Below are positions 1-7,516 of a stretch of DNA of 19,283 bases, piece by piece. The position numbers and the translations under genes are program-made. Source of the DNA: an uncultured Caryophanales bacterium (lineage in GTDB: Bacteria > Bacillota_I > Bacilli_A > RF39 > UBA660); NCBI GenBank assembly GCA_947065955.1, contig CAMSXY010000008.1:1-19283 (forward strand). The letters run 5' to 3'. How positions within the stretch are numbered: position 1 is the stretch's first letter; every line of letters starts with the position of its first letter. Under the pieces are notes generated by a model, which did not search any database, was not told where the DNA came from, and worked only from the letters and a program-made list of their open reading frames with translations.

Positions 1-45
1 GATAGACTTGGGTGACTGGAGTTCAGACGTGTGCTCTTCCGATCT
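1..45. other. Illumina library adapter left at the contig end
   Basis: Bases 12-45 match the standard Illumina TruSeq read-2 adapter, ending in the familiar GCTCTTCCGATCT. Bases 1-3 (GAT) fit the last bases of the P7 sequence, and bases 4-11 (AGACTTGG) have the length and place of an 8-base i7 index. Genomic sequence starts at 46. This stretch is an assembly artefact and should be trimmed; it also explains why the neighbouring gene stops abruptly. Confidence 0.97.
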
Positions 46-1103
46 TCTACTGTCCACATTACAATTTTTAAATCTGTATTTAGGCGAATTTGTTTGTTGA
101 TAGATCCATAGGTTGGTCTTAATAAAAGGGGAGTATATCCCGTAATTTCTTTTACAATATTTTGTGTTTTTTCGATTTCGGTTTGAAATTCTTCTTTATT
201 TAGTTTTGTAAGCCATTTATGGCTGTAAGAATGGTTTCCAATTTCATTTCCTAATGAGACCATTTTTTGTATTGTATCTTTAAAGATCTCTACCTTATTT
301 CCAATTACAAAGAAGGTTGCGTTGGCATTATTCTCTTTTAAAATATCTAATATTTTATTGGTATATTTACTAGGCCCATCATCAAATGTTAAAGCAATGA
401 CTGGTTTTTTGAAATCGATATTATTTTGTTGAAAAGTATACTCTGTTTTTTCTTTTTGCTCAGTTTGTTCTGATTCAATTGGAATTTTTAAGGAAAAATT
501 ATTTATTGGAATTAAAATTTCTAATATATTACAATATCCACTTGTTATTAAATAAGGATTAAAAAAAATGTGAATGTTTTGTTCATCAAAGGAAAAGGAT
601 TCATAAAAAGTTGTATCTTCTTCTAAATTTTTTTCGAAATTCTCTAGTAGGCAATCCTTATATTTTTCTTTTAAAGCTTGTTTTAATTTAGTTAGAAAAA
701 GGGGTATTTGTTCTTCTTTTATTATATCTTTTAAGGAAAGAAATTGTTTTTTTTCTGTATCAAATACAAAGGTTTTTATTTCGTTTATTGGATGTGCAAG
801 AATTGAGGAATTGATAAATTTTCGAATTGTAACTAGAATAAATTTTCCATTTGTGTGATAGGTATAGTCAATATTGAATTCAGCACTATCTTTTAATTTT
901 ACGTTTTCGTATTCTTTTTGAAATTCTTCATAGTTTTTATCAATGTATTTTTTTATATGTTCATTTAAAAGAGGTTCTTTTGTATTTGGATAGTTCATAG
1001 CTATAATTGTATTTCCTTCTTGCTTTACAATTGTTGTGATGTCTTTTTCTATTCCACATCCACTTAATAAAAATAAAAGAATTAAAAGTTGTAATTTTTT
1101 CAT
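46..1103 (-). CDS. PdaC-like polysaccharide deacetylase lipoprotein, 3' end missing
   Basis: The start is ATG at 1103, preceded by GGTGGG. It encodes 352 complete codons and then runs into adapter at base 45. Residues 1-16 form a lipoprotein signal with lipobox LSGC (Cys16), so the protein should be anchored outside the membrane. Residues about 35-210 resemble the DUF4163/DUF3298-type region found ahead of the catalytic domain in PdaC-like enzymes (DI-type motif LSLKDI at 123-128). From about 233 a NodB-homology domain follows: TFDDGP (239-244, catalytic and metal Asp), HSYSH (291-295, metal His pair) and RPTYG (329-333, normally RPPYG). The protein likely removes acetyl groups from peptidoglycan or another surface glycan; the exact substrate cannot be read from sequence. 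The last part of the NodB domain, with the final catalytic His motif, lies beyond the contig. It is transcribed divergently from the gene at 1204. Confidence 0.88.
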
Positions 1104-1203
1104 TTTCCCACCTTATTAAAGTATATTCAATCGATTCCAAGTTATGGTTTAATTGATTGTTTTTTTTGGTTCTTTTTTCATATTATAAGATAAGGGGGAT
1201 TGT

Positions 1204-1524
1204 ATGAATTTTATTATGGAATATTGGGTAGAATTTTTATTTACCACTTTAATTGGTTTTATTACTTATTTATTTCGCAAGCTAAAAGTATATTATAAGA
1301 TGGTACAGGATGTAAAATTAAGCACGATAAATTTACTTTATATAGAAATTACTTCGAAATATAAAAAAGGTAAGTCGGACGGATATTTTACAATTTATGA
1401 AAAAGAATGTTTGCGAATGCTTTTTCATGAATATATAAATTTGGGTGGAAATCAATTGGTTGATTTTATGGAGGAGATTGATCGAATTCCTATTCAAGAT
1501 TCTAAAGGAGGTTATTTTCTTTGA
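1204..1524 (+). CDS. Small membrane protein resembling phage holin-region proteins
   Basis: 106 residues, ATG start with AGGGGG just upstream. Residues 6-24 form one hydrophobic helix, followed by a charged soluble part. The C-terminal pattern (long helix, a Tyr-rich segment, then LGGN at about 80-83 and a closing I-P-I) resembles small proteins encoded in the holin region of Bacillota phages, which typically end in Y-x-x-LGGN and LP. That match is from memory of the family pattern, not from a search. The stop TGA (1522-1524) overlaps the TTG start of the next gene, so the two are likely translationally coupled. No integrase, terminase or structural phage gene lies nearby, so this may be a phage remnant or a gene kept by the host. 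It is the only gene in the window that ends in TGA. Confidence 0.7.
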   Translation: MNFIMEYWVEFLFTTLIGFITYLFRKLKVYYKMVQDVKLSTINLLYIEITSKYKKGKSDGYFTIYEKECLRMLFHEYINLGGNQLVDFMEEIDRIPIQDSKGGYFL

Positions 1525-1874
1525 TACCCGATTTGTTTTTAAAAGTACTTTCTATGAGTGTTTTATTTAGTGTTATATTGATGACTTGGATTCAAAAATT
1601 TAAGTCCTTACCATTTATTTATAAAACGTGGCATATTTGGTTTTTAAATTTTTTCTTTTCTTTTCTTTTAGGAATTCCTTTTACAATGTTTTTTTATAAA
1701 ATGGATTTTTTCTATGGAGTATGGGTAAGTATTTTTAGTTTTATTGGGGCACCAACAATTTATGATGTACTAAAAAATCAAACTTTTTTAAATTATAAAC
1801 CGAAGTCTTTATCGGAAGGAGATTTTTCCTCGGATAAAGAAGAAATTGTTGAAGAAAAAGGGGATATTACCTAA
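1521..1874 (+). CDS. Small multi-pass membrane protein, holin-like partner
   Basis: 117 residues from a TTG start at 1521. The start is set by a strong Shine-Dalgarno (AAAGGAGGT, 1504-1512) inside the end of the previous gene, eight bases upstream. There are about three hydrophobic segments (roughly 5-24, 38-58 and 62-82) and a charged, acidic tail from about 95. Size, topology and tight coupling to the preceding single-pass protein fit a phage-type holin or holin-associated pair, but there is no diagnostic motif and the function is an inference. The stop codon lies in the loop of the terminator at 1861-1892. Confidence 0.72.
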   Translation: MIPDLFLKVLSMSVLFSVILMTWIQKFKSLPFIYKTWHIWFLNFFFSFLLGIPFTMFFYKMDFFYGVWVSIFSFIGAPTIYDVLKNQTFLNYKPKSLSEGDFSSDKEEIVEEKGDIT

Positions 1875-1892
1875 AAAGTAATATCCCTTTAA
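1861..1892. terminator. Bidirectional rho-independent terminator
   Basis: Perfect 10-bp stem GGGATATTAC / GTAATATCCC with a 7-base loop, followed by TTTAATTTTT on the plus strand and CCCCTTTTTC on the minus strand. It sits between convergent genes and can serve both. Confidence 0.85.
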
Positions 1893-1899
1893 TTTTTGA

Positions 1900-2403
1900 T
1901 TATACTGCTTGAATTTGGTTATAAAGTGTTGTGAAAATTTGTACATGTAAAAGTTCATCTTGGATGATTCTTTCTAATAATTCTTTTATATAGATATCTT
2001 TTATTTCTTTTTGGTGGAGGCGATATTTTTCTATAGCATCTTTTTCTGCCTGAATATCTTGTTCTAATAGTTTTTTTAAGTCTTTTTCATAGGAAATATA
2101 AGAAGCTGTCCAATATCTTGGCGTTTTTTCGGTTGTAAAGCTTTCGAAACGAGGATCGACTCCTAATAATTTTATGACTTCTCCAAGTAATAGTAAATGA
2201 TGCATTTTCACTTTGGAAATAGTAAGGAGGATTTCTTTTAATTCTTTGAATTCAAGGTTTCGTAAAGATTGATAAAGATAAGTATGGATGGCTGATTCTT
2301 CACTAATTCCTCCTGCATAATCGTCCAAAAGAAGGTAGCCATATTCTTTATTTTCTTTTTCTACTCTTGGGGTTGGGTAGGGACTATTGATTGTATAATT
2401 CAT
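1900..2403 (-). CDS. Ferritin-like four-helix protein (rubrerythrin / CotJC-like)
   Basis: 167 residues; ATG at 2403 preceded by AGGTGAG. The layout is that of the ferritin-like superfamily: a short N-terminal extension with a PYP-type motif, then two helix pairs. The second pair keeps E120-x6-Y127 and an EXXH motif, E150-L-L-H153. In the first pair E35-x6-Y42 is present, but the expected EXXH reads K66-M-H-H69, so one carboxylate metal ligand appears to be lost. Proteins of this type include rubrerythrin-like peroxidases, Mn-catalase relatives and the spore coat protein CotJC; sequence alone does not separate them. The substituted ligand suggests altered or absent di-metal chemistry. It is divergent from the murT-like gene and ends at a shared terminator. 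Confidence 0.78.
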   Translation of the reverse strand: MNYTINSPYPTPRVEKENKEYGYLLLDDYAGGISEESAIHTYLYQSLRNLEFKELKEILLTISKVKMHHLLLLGEVIKLLGVDPRFESFTTEKTPRYWTASYISYEKDLKKLLEQDIQAEKDAIEKYRLHQKEIKDIYIKELLERIIQDELLHVQIFTTLYNQIQAV

Positions 2404-2506
2404 TTTCTCACCTATTATACAGTATGTATCTTTTAGATAGATATACTTTTTTCTTGTATAAATTTTGTAAAGAAAAGGGATCTTTTCTTATTTTTATTTT
2501 GGTACA

Positions 2507-2515
2507 TGGTATAAT
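2507..2515 (+). promoter_or_regulatory. Extended -10 promoter for the murT-gatD pair
   Basis: TGGTATAAT is a full extended -10 element. No convincing -35 lies 17 bases upstream. The -10 ends 16 bases before the ATG at 2532, so the leader would be about 10 bases and consist mainly of the ribosome binding site AGGTGAT. Confidence 0.5.
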
Positions 2516-2531
2516 ATTTTTAGGTGATTGG

Positions 2532-3875
2532 ATGTTTCGTTATTATTTAGCGCTTATGATTGGTAGAGTGTTAGTTTTTTTATTAAGTCTTTTTTATAAA
2601 AAGGGAACGCAAGTTCCAGGAAAAGTGGCTCTTTTTCTATGTCCTCATTTTTTATCTTATGTAAAAAAGCCAAAAACAATTATTGCTGTAACAGGTACGA
2701 ATGGGAAAACAACGGTTTGTAACATGATTGTAGATCTTTTTTTGAAATATGATTTTTCTATTGTTCATAATCGAAATGGTTCCAATTTGATGGATGGAAT
2801 TGCAAGTGCTTTTTTAAAGGCGAGTGGTAAGGAAGATTATGCGGTTTTGGAGGTGGATGAAAGAAGTTTTATTCGTGTTTGTTCTTATCTTACGTTTGAT
2901 TATTTAATAGTCACTAATTTATTTCGGGATTCTATGCGTAGAAATGCTCATCCTGAATACATAAGAAATATTATTGATGGCTCTATTGCACCTTCTACAA
3001 CTTTGATTTTAAATGCAGATGATTTGATTAGTAGCGAGATCGGTGATAAAAATAAAAAGATTTTTTTTGGAATTGATCCAATGGAAAAAATTATTCAAAA
3101 AGAAACAAATTTAGCTCACGATCTAATGATTTGTCCAAAATGTAATCATTTGTTAATTTATGATTCTATTTTTTATCATCATATTGGAAAATCGCATTGT
3201 TCCAATTGTTCCTTCACTTCTTTTTTACCTGATTATCATGTTACTGAAATGGATTTAATTGATAAAAAAATAGTAATTCGTAATTTTAATAAAACGAGTG
3301 TTTATCCTATGGTAGCAGAAGGTCTTTTTAATGTGTATAATGAGCTTGCTGTGATTACTCTTTTTTCGGAATTAAAGTTTCCAAGGGCTAGTTTGAGTAA
3401 ATTTTTAAAAGAAATTCATATTACAGAATCGCGTTTTACAAAAACAGAAAAGAACAATATTGAAGTTATAACGCATATGACAAAATCCCAAAATTCGATT
3501 GCTTGTTCGACGGTTTTTCAATATATTTGTGGCTTATCTACAAAAAGGGCTATTATTCTTATTTTGGATGATATTTTTGATGCCAAGAAGTCTTCTGAGA
3601 CAATTTGTTGGCTTTATGATACAGACTTTGAGTTTTTAAAACAGGATAGTATTGCGCAAATTATTATTGGAGGAGTTCGAAATAAGGATTATTATGTGCG
3701 TCTTTTACTTGCTGGAGTCGAAAAGAAAAAGATTTTTTGTGTAGAAAAAGAATTGGAGACCCCTAGTGTCTTGGATCTTTCTTCTATTGAACAGGTTTTT
3801 ATTTTGCACGATCCTTATACATTTGATCTTGCAAAAAAAGTTCGCGAAAAAGTATTAGAAAGGATAGAGGATTAA
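2532..3875 (+). CDS. murT: MurT-like Mur ligase (lipid II amidotransferase subunit homologue)
   Basis: 447 residues from ATG 2532. I chose this start for its AGGTG site five bases upstream and because family members begin near here; an in-frame ATG at 2391 would run through the neighbour's upstream region. Landmarks: PGKVAL (about 29-34), the ATP-binding loop TGTNGKTT (54-61), EVDE (107-110), LNADD (160-164), a four-Cys zinc ribbon with CPKC (201-204) and CSNC (223-226), and a C-terminal Mur-ligase domain. In MurT/GatD, MurT binds lipid II and ATP while GatD supplies ammonia, amidating D-Glu of the stem peptide. Several C-terminal signatures are altered: the usual K-NPAG reads TKSQNS (317-322), the DGRD-SW region reads DAKKSSETICW (350-360), and the FRD-QLDRYGE region reads FRDSMRRNAH. 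The fold is clear, but its activity may differ. Stop and next start overlap as TAATG. Confidence 0.85.
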   Translation: MFRYYLALMIGRVLVFLLSLFYKKGTQVPGKVALFLCPHFLSYVKKPKTIIAVTGTNGKTTVCNMIVDLFLKYDFSIVHNRNGSNLMDGIASAFLKASGKEDYAVLEVDERSFIRVCSYLTFDYLIVTNLFRDSMRRNAHPEYIRNIIDGSIAPSTTLILNADDLISSEIGDKNKKIFFGIDPMEKIIQKETNLAHDLMICPKCNHLLIYDSIFYHHIGKSHCSNCSFTSFLPDYHVTEMDLIDKKIVIRNFNKTSVYPMVAEGLFNVYNELAVITLFSELKFPRASLSKFLKEIHITESRFTKTEKNNIEVITHMTKSQNSIACSTVFQYICGLSTKRAIILILDDIFDAKKSSETICWLYDTDFEFLKQDSIAQIIIGGVRNKDYYVRLLLAGVEKKKIFCVEKELETPSVLDLSSIEQVFILHDPYTFDLAKKVREKVLERIED

Positions 3876-4576
3876 TGGTTATTGAGGTTTTATATCCTGA
3901 AGTTGCTAATTTGTTTGGGGATCTTGCTAATATTCGCTATTTAGAAAAAATTCTTCCTGAGGTTACTTTTCATTATACTCATTTGCAAGAAGAACCTTAC
4001 TTTAAAGATCACGAAGTTTCTTTTGTATATATGGGGCCCATGAGTGAACATTCACAAGAATTGGTTATAGATGCTCTTTTTCCTTACAAAAATATTTTAA
4101 AAGAAATGATTGAAAAAGATATTGTTTTCCTGGTTACGGGAAATGCTTTAGAGATTTTTTGTGATTTTATTGAAGAAGATGAAAAAAAAATAAAAGGTCT
4201 TGGAATTTTTCCCTTTTATGTTAAAAGAAAAATGTATGAACGTTATAATGGTCTTTGTCTTGGAAGATTTCAGAATATGAAAATTGTAGGTTTTAAAAGT
4301 CAATTTACGGAACTTTATGGAGATAATGAAAAAAATTTCTTTTTAGAAGTAGAAAGGGGAAGGGGAATTCATGCAACTTCTTTTAAAGAGGGGATTGCTG
4401 TACGTTCTTTTTTTGGGACTTATTTGTTAGGACCTATTTTAATTTTAAATCCTGCTTTTACAAAATATTTGTTAAAATTACTTCATAAAGAGGTTTCTCT
4501 ACTTTATGAAAAAGAACTTTTAGATGCCTATGATCGTCGTTTAAAAGAGTTTCAAGATCCGAAGGTGAAGTTTTAA
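3875..4576 (+). CDS. gatD: GatD-like class I glutamine amidotransferase lacking the catalytic Cys and His
   Basis: 233 residues; ATG overlaps the murT stop by one base. GatD hallmarks are present: LYPEVANLFGDLANI at the N-terminus (family LYP..LN.YGD.GN), GLGIFPF (108-114), VGF (138-140) and GTYLLGP (181-187) followed by NP. The active site is not: the nucleophile motif (I-C-GGYQ in active GatD, Cys94 in S. aureus) reads LVTGNALE here, with Thr88 in the Cys position. GTYLHGP has lost its His and reads GTYLLGP (Leu185). GFENH has become GFKSQ, and the GGGQD-type loop reads MGPMSEH. I infer that it cannot hydrolyse glutamine by the known mechanism; it may be a structural or regulatory partner of the MurT-like protein, or use another route. 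Cys96 lies eight residues downstream but is not in the motif. It converges on the SEDS gene, with the stop codons overlapping. Confidence 0.82.
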   Translation: MVIEVLYPEVANLFGDLANIRYLEKILPEVTFHYTHLQEEPYFKDHEVSFVYMGPMSEHSQELVIDALFPYKNILKEMIEKDIVFLVTGNALEIFCDFIEEDEKKIKGLGIFPFYVKRKMYERYNGLCLGRFQNMKIVGFKSQFTELYGDNEKNFFLEVERGRGIHATSFKEGIAVRSFFGTYLLGPILILNPAFTKYLLKLLHKEVSLLYEKELLDAYDRRLKEFQDPKVKF

Positions 4577-5703
4577 TTTGTGTAACGCATATTTTCATTG
4601 GCTATATTAAAGGCAATGCCGATCATTAACATATAACTTAAAAGACTAGATCCTCCATAACTAATAAAGGGAAGGGTAATTCCAGTAATGGGCATAATTC
4701 CAAAGGTCATTCCAATGTTTTGAACCTGTTGATACAAAAGCATTCCAATCATTCCAGCGATAATGTATTTGTTTCTGTTTTTTCGACTGTGAAGGGCTGT
4801 TTGTATTAATCGAATATCGAAAAAAAGGATCAGTAGTAAAAGGAATAAAGAACCCATAAATCCAAAATTACTTGCGTAGGTGGCAAAAATAAAATCGGTT
4901 TGTGGTTCTGGAAAATAAATGGGAGTATTTCCTAAACCTACTCCAAAAAGACCTCCATAACCAATAGCACCCATTCCATTTTCCAGTTGATATCCACTTT
5001 TATGAGACCAATCTAAAAGACGATCCACTCTTAGAAAAAAACTGGTTCCAAATATTTTTACAAACAAGTCTCCATTAAAAAAATAAATAGAAAGTAATAG
5101 CCCTATTCCTAAAGCAAGGGTTCCAAAGAGGATAATAAACCAGCGATAACGAATTCCAGATATGAAAAGCATTAAGATGGTAATAATTAAATAAATTAAA
5201 ACAACACCTGTGTCTGGTTGTAAAAAGGTAAGAATACTTGGGATGAATACAACAAACCCTATTTTTAAAAGAAAAAGAAATTCTTCTAAAGTGGTAGGAT
5301 TTGGATGGTCTTTATTAAACTGGTCAATTAAGGAAGCATTGGTTAGAATTAAAATAATTTTCATAAATTCACTTGGTTGAATTGTTCCAATTCCTGGAAG
5401 GGAAAACCAACATTTTGCATTGTTAATAGGTGTTCCAAAGAAAAGTAATAGAAGAAGGGAAAGTACGCCTATTCCATAAAAAATCCAAATGTTTCGAAAA
5501 AGAAAATCATTTCCAATGAATAAAGTAAAAAAAATAACAACAAAACCGACAATATACCAAATTACTTGACGAGACGCTAAATCTTGAAGATTATCAGAAA
5601 GTAAATTTTGAGCACTATAGATTGACAAAACGCTAATAATAGCGAATAAAATGATAGGAATTAAAAGGGTATAGTCTATTTTATATTTTGATATATTTTT
5701 CAT
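4573..5703 (-). CDS. SEDS-family peptidoglycan glycosyltransferase (RodA/FtsW type, RodA-leaning)
   Basis: 376 residues from ATG 5703, which has AGGTGA at suitable spacing. A longer reading would begin at GTG 5712, but that GTG lies inside the ribosome binding site. It is a polytopic membrane protein with about ten hydrophobic segments. SEDS signatures: Trp99 in NNAKCW (family NGA.RW), QPSEFMK (109-115), QPDTG (162-166), PEPQTDFIFA (265-274, with the conserved Asp270 of the catalytic loop) and LPFISYGGSS (344-353). These enzymes polymerise lipid II into glycan strands together with a class B penicillin-binding protein. The NIGMTFG.MP.TGI.LPF string reads more like RodA than FtsW, but a sporulation paralogue (SpoVE) cannot be excluded. 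No terminator separates it from the convergent gatD-like gene. Confidence 0.88.
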   Translation of the reverse strand: MKNISKYKIDYTLLIPIILFAIISVLSIYSAQNLLSDNLQDLASRQVIWYIVGFVVIFFTLFIGNDFLFRNIWIFYGIGVLSLLLLLFFGTPINNAKCWFSLPGIGTIQPSEFMKIILILTNASLIDQFNKDHPNPTTLEEFLFLLKIGFVVFIPSILTFLQPDTGVVLIYLIITILMLFISGIRYRWFIILFGTLALGIGLLLSIYFFNGDLFVKIFGTSFFLRVDRLLDWSHKSGYQLENGMGAIGYGGLFGVGLGNTPIYFPEPQTDFIFATYASNFGFMGSLFLLLLILFFDIRLIQTALHSRKNRNKYIIAGMIGMLLYQQVQNIGMTFGIMPITGITLPFISYGGSSLLSYMLMIGIAFNIANENMRYTN

Positions 5704-5810
5704 GTTTTTCACCTATTATTATCTTACACGAAACCATTCATTTATACAACAACAAGAGAAAAAAATTTTCTTTTTTTGGGAAAATATAGTATAATGGTAG
5801 TGGTGATTAG

Positions 5811-6125
5811 ATGGGATATATAGAATATAGTATTATTATTGCAATTATGGTCCTAATAGCGATCGCTATTGTGAAGTCTAAGAAAAAGGATTTTAAAGTT
5901 GAAATTAATAAATTGGTAGAATATCTTGGTGGAAGAGAGAATATTACTTCTTTTGAAGTCGCTAAATCTCGTTTTGTTGTGGAATTACAGGATGTTTCTA
6001 AAGTAAATAAGGAAGGAATTCAAAAGCTTGGAGCCAAAGGGATTGTAGAAATTGAAAATCAACTAAAAATTATTTTGGGTGAAAATGCCCGTTTGCTCGA
6101 AAAGTATATTAAAGAGCTAAAATAG
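5811..6125 (+). CDS. Membrane-anchored PTS EIIB-like domain without the phosphocysteine
   Basis: 104 residues; ATG preceded by GGTGATT. Residues 5-21 form a single transmembrane helix, followed by a basic patch (KSKKK) and a soluble domain that follows the glucose-type PTS EIIB pattern: LVEYLGGRENI (35-45), then E-V-A-K-S-R (49-54), LQDVSKVN (59-66), LGAKGIV (73-79) and a closing ILGENA (88-93). In active EIIB the phosphorylated Cys sits in CxTRLR; the aligned position is Ala51, so it should not carry phosphate in the usual way. No EIIC or EIIA domain is attached or adjacent. It may be a regulatory or structural relic of EIIB that inserts in the membrane by itself. TATAAT (5790-5795) lies 15 bases before the ATG, and a terminator follows immediately. 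Confidence 0.8.
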   Translation: MGYIEYSIIIAIMVLIAIAIVKSKKKDFKVEINKLVEYLGGRENITSFEVAKSRFVVELQDVSKVNKEGIQKLGAKGIVEIENQLKIILGENARLLEKYIKELK

Positions 6126-6154
6126 AACAGATTTTTTCAAGAATCTGTTTTTTT
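6126..6154 (+). terminator. Rho-independent terminator
   Basis: Stem AACAGATT / AATCTGTT with an 8-base loop and a run of Ts directly after the stem, starting at the stop codon of the EIIB-like gene. Confidence 0.85.
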
Positions 6155-6206
6155 CGACATTTTATGACAGAAAAATATTTTATAATTTACATCAAGAGGT
6201 GATATT

Positions 6207-7469
6207 ATGTCGATTTTTGAAATTGTTATTTTGGATATTATTTATATTTTGTTTCCACTAGGTATTTATCTTTTTTATTTAATGAATGTAACGAATATTA
6301 ACAAACAGGAAAATAATTTGTTTTTAGGTTTAGCAATTTGTTCTTCTTATTATTTATCTATAAAGTTTGGTAAAGAATTTTTTTATGGATCGACTTTCCT
6401 TATTTTAAATGCGCCTTTGGCGATTGCTTATTTGAAAGAAAGAAATTTTGAAATTTTTCTTTTATCGATTTTGACTTGTGTTTATTATTATGTGCTTACG
6501 GATATTCCAGTATGGTTTTTTTTGGTTGAATATTTTCTTTATTATAGTATTTACTATTTTATAAAATATATAAAAAAGGAAGATAAAAAAGAAGTGTTTT
6601 TTTCAATATTTTTTCTAATTATGAAAGGAATTTTCTCTTTTCTTTTGGTTGTTGTAAGTGGACCCAAATTGGGGGGATATGAATTACTTCATTTACTTTT
6701 ATCTAATATTCTTTTTGCTTTAATTATTTATTTGGTTCTTATTATATTTAAAAAGAGTGAGGAAATTGTAAAATTACATATTAATTTGCAGGAAATGCAA
6801 AGGGAAGAAAAATTTCGGGATTCTCTTTTTAAAATCACACATGAGATTAAAAATCCGATTGCTGTTTGTAAGGGATATATTGACATGTTTGATATCTATA
6901 ATATACAAAAAAGTCAAAAATATATTTCAATTATGAAAGAGGAAATTAGTAGAACACTTACTTTACTTGAAGATTTTTCTAATTGTCATAAACAAACGCT
7001 TCATAAGGATATTATAGATTTGCATATGCTTTTAGAGGATTGTAGTGATAATTTAAAAAACTTATTAATTTCTAAAAATATTGATTATCGTTTAAATATT
7101 AGCGAAGATGAGGTTTTTATACAAGCGGATTATAATCGGTTAACACAGGTTATTATTAATATTATAAAAAATGGAATTGAAGCTATGGATGAAAAATTAG
7201 ATCATAAAATCACAGTTAGTACAGAATTTAAAAAAGATAAGGTGTTGGTTTATTTTAAGGATAATGGATCAGGGATTCCAGAAGATATTTTAAAACAAAT
7301 TAAAGAGCCTTTTTTTACGACGAAATCCAAAGGGACAGGACTTGGTGTTTCTATTTCTTATGATATTGTAGAGGCTCATGGTGGAAACTTGGAATATGTA
7401 TCAAAATTAGGTGAGGGGACAACCGTCATTATGAGTCTTCCAAAATTAGAAGAAATGGGAAAAATATAA
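6207..7469 (+). CDS. Multi-pass sensor histidine kinase (KinB-like layout)
   Basis: 420 residues; ATG with AGAGGTGAT upstream. Residues about 5-182 contain some six hydrophobic segments and no large extracellular loop, so any signal is sensed in or near the membrane. A linker leads to the dimerisation domain with H box KITHEIKNP (phosphoacceptor His212). The ATP-binding domain has N box NIIKNGIEA (318-326), G1 DNGSGIP (352-358), F box PFFTTK (368-373) and G2 GTGLGVS (377-383). All residues needed for autophosphorylation are present. No response regulator is adjacent. The architecture resembles the sporulation kinase KinB, and the window does carry a spore gene, so input to Spo0A is a reasonable guess but no more. 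TATAAT (6181-6186) lies 20 bases before the ATG. Confidence 0.88.
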   Translation: MSIFEIVILDIIYILFPLGIYLFYLMNVTNINKQENNLFLGLAICSSYYLSIKFGKEFFYGSTFLILNAPLAIAYLKERNFEIFLLSILTCVYYYVLTDIPVWFFLVEYFLYYSIYYFIKYIKKEDKKEVFFSIFFLIMKGIFSFLLVVVSGPKLGGYELLHLLLSNILFALIIYLVLIIFKKSEEIVKLHINLQEMQREEKFRDSLFKITHEIKNPIAVCKGYIDMFDIYNIQKSQKYISIMKEEISRTLTLLEDFSNCHKQTLHKDIIDLHMLLEDCSDNLKNLLISKNIDYRLNISEDEVFIQADYNRLTQVIINIIKNGIEAMDEKLDHKITVSTEFKKDKVLVYFKDNGSGIPEDILKQIKEPFFTTKSKGTGLGVSISYDIVEAHGGNLEYVSKLGEGTTVIMSLPKLEEMGKI

Positions 7470-7491
7470 TAATAATGATTTCTTTTTATAC

Positions 7492-7516
7492 AAAACACAC
7501 ACTTTGTGTGTGTTTT
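7492..7516. terminator. Hairpin terminator between convergent genes
   Basis: AAAACACACAC pairs perfectly with GTGTGTGTTTT around a TTT loop. Each flank ends in four Ts on its own strand. It ends the kinase gene and overlaps the stop codon of the minus-strand gene. The U tracts are short, so termination may be partial. Confidence 0.65.

Noticed and set aside
1522..1524. Possible reassignment of TGA to Trp, as in Mollicutes
   Set aside because: Only one gene here ends in TGA, but TGG is used for Trp throughout, I noticed no in-frame TGA in the conserved genes, and the stop fits the coupled overlap with the next gene.
2418..2426. Minus-strand CATACTGTA resembling a mother-cell (sigma-K/E) -10 ahead of the ferritin-like gene
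   Set aside because: The start point would fall inside the ribosome site, and there is no matching -35. It is too weak to list as a sporulation promoter.
2391..2531. In-frame upstream extension of the murT-like gene to an ATG at 2391
   Set aside because: It lacks a ribosome site, starts inside the 5' end of the opposite-strand ferritin-like gene, and adds 47 residues not expected in MurT. ATG 2532 has AGGTG at good spacing.
5704..5712. GTG start three codons upstream for the SEDS gene
   Set aside because: The GTG is itself part of the AGGTGA ribosome site that serves ATG 5703.
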